Both the position numbers and the translations under genes were made by a program. 12,521 bases of DNA from JAPLXD01 sp041662765 (lineage in GTDB: Bacteria > Patescibacteriota > Minisyncoccia > Moranbacterales > UBA11712), in contig JBAZRT010000023.1 of the NCBI GenBank assembly GCA_041662765.1, positions 1 to 12,521 on the forward strand, given 5' to 3'. This document shows positions 11,872 through 12,521 of this stretch, piece by piece (within the stretch, counting starts at the first letter, position 1; the number at the start of each line of letters is the position of its first letter). The notes beneath the pieces are model-generated. The model was not told where the DNA came from. It saw only the letters and a program-made list of their open reading frames with translations, and did no database searches.

Positions 11872-12521
11872 TTATTTTATGACAATTTTCCCTCCCTGGG
11901 CATCAATCTTCACTTTGCTTCCATCTTTGATATTTCCTTCGACGATCCGAAGCGCCAATTCATCGAGGACCAGATTCTGAATCGCTCTCTTGAGCGGCCT
12001 CGCTCCAAAAACCGGATCAAACCCCTCGTGCGCCAGCAATTCTTTCGCCGCCGGAGTGATTTCGAGTCTGATGCTTTTTTCGGCAAGTCTTTTTTTCACC
12101 AAACTAAGCTGCAGATCAACAATACTTTTGATCTGATCCATTCCGAGAGGATGAAAAATGATGATCTCATCCACGCGATTTAAAAATTCCGGCTTGAATT
12201 TTTCGCGCAAAGACCCAAGAACTCTTTCTTTCATCTCCTCTTCTTTGAGGACGAATTCCTTCCGCTTCTCTTCCTTGAACCCGATTTCCTGCATTTTATA
12301 GATTATATCAGATCCAACGTTGGATGTCATTACGATAACGGTATTCTTGAAATTGACCATCCGACCCTTCGCATCCGTCAGCCTTCCATCATCGAGGATC
12401 TGAAGAAGGATGTTGAAGACCTCCGGATGAGCTTTCTCAATTTCATCGAAAAGAATCAGGCTGTATGGGCGGCGGCGCACTTTTTCTGTGAGTTGTCCGC
12501 CTTCCTCATAGCCGATATATC
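11872..12521 (-). CDS. clpB: ATP-dependent chaperone ClpB, C-terminal part (N-terminal part outside window)
   Basis: Hexameric AAA+ disaggregase that threads aggregated proteins with help from DnaK. The window holds the last 216 codons; the frame stays open to the right edge. The first residues, YIGYEEGGQLTEKVRRRPYS, carry the second-ring pore loop (GYEEGG). Walker B LILFDEIEKAHPEV, sensor 1 VIVMTSNVGS, the arginine-finger region FKPEFLNRVDEIIIFHPL and the C-terminal domain (GFDPVFGARPLKRAIQ, sensor 2 GARPLKR) follow. FHPLG, RLAEKSIRLEIT and the closing segment resemble ClpB more than ClpC, but the middle domain that separates the two is not visible. It lies upstream of, and is probably co-transcribed with, the membrane protein and pseudoprotease genes. 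No sigma-32 or CIRCE control can be judged, as its promoter is outside. Confidence 0.93.
   Translation of the reverse strand, partial: YIGYEEGGQLTEKVRRRPYSLILFDEIEKAHPEVFNILLQILDDGRLTDAKGRMVNFKNTVIVMTSNVGSDIIYKMQEIGFKEEKRKEFVLKEEEMKERVLGSLREKFKPEFLNRVDEIIIFHPLGMDQIKSIVDLQLSLVKKRLAEKSIRLEITPAAKELLAHEGFDPVFGARPLKRAIQNLVLDELALRIVEGNIKDGSKVKIDAQGGKIVIK

Noticed and set aside
1..12521. Alternative genetic code in which TGA is glycine
   Set aside because: TGA ends corA, yidD, the membrane protein and the Nudix-GrpE gene at the expected family C-termini.
1..12521. Mobile elements, integrases, restriction or toxin genes
   Set aside because: None was seen; all sizeable genes are housekeeping or membrane proteins.

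Overview
The window looks like a piece of a Candidate Phyla Radiation (Patescibacteria, probably Parcubacteria-type) chromosome. The reasons are the compact single-copy housekeeping genes with tiny spacers, few Shine-Dalgarno sequences, AT-rich repetitive spacers, short versions of standard proteins (HrcA about 246 residues), a CorA-family protein without its signature motif, and no mobile genes. TGA is used as a stop (corA, yidD, the grpE fusion), so this is ordinary code 11, not the code 25 of Gracilibacteria or Absconditabacteria. The lineage is inferred from style, not from a marker tree.

Layout. 1-3656, minus strand: a heat-shock cluster read yidD > hrcA > grpE > dnaK (dnaK runs off the left edge). 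A perfect CIRCE operator lies over the hrcA promoter. GrpE is fused in frame to an N-terminal Nudix hydrolase domain. 3763-4668, plus strand: a CorA-family transporter. 4665-4962: a Cys-type T-box riboswitch with promoter, antiterminator and terminator, in front of cysM and cysS (4963-7308). A small hypothetical gene follows (7326-7508), then dnaB and recR (7594-9547). A bidirectional terminator (9548-9578) separates recR from the convergent rplU (ribosomal protein L21). 9958-12521, minus strand: clpB (C-terminal end only), an unrecognised polytopic membrane protein, and a membrane-anchored trypsin-like PDZ protein that has lost its whole catalytic triad.

How it fits together. Two themes dominate: protein quality control (DnaK, GrpE and HrcA with CIRCE on the left; ClpB and an HtrA-like pseudoprotease on the right) and cysteine supply and charging. 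The T-box couples uncharged tRNA-Cys to transcription of both a cysteine synthase and cysteinyl-tRNA synthetase. Promoters at hrcA and dnaB place the -10 box only 6-9 bases before the start codon, so these mRNAs are probably leaderless or nearly so.

The most unusual items are the Nudix-GrpE fusion, the tRNA-Cys T-box in a CPR-like genome, the triad-less HtrA-like protein in an operon with clpB, and a 58-bp perfect palindromic element sitting in frame inside cysS, with a smaller relative inside the T-box leader. No rRNA, tRNA, insertion sequence or CRISPR array was seen.
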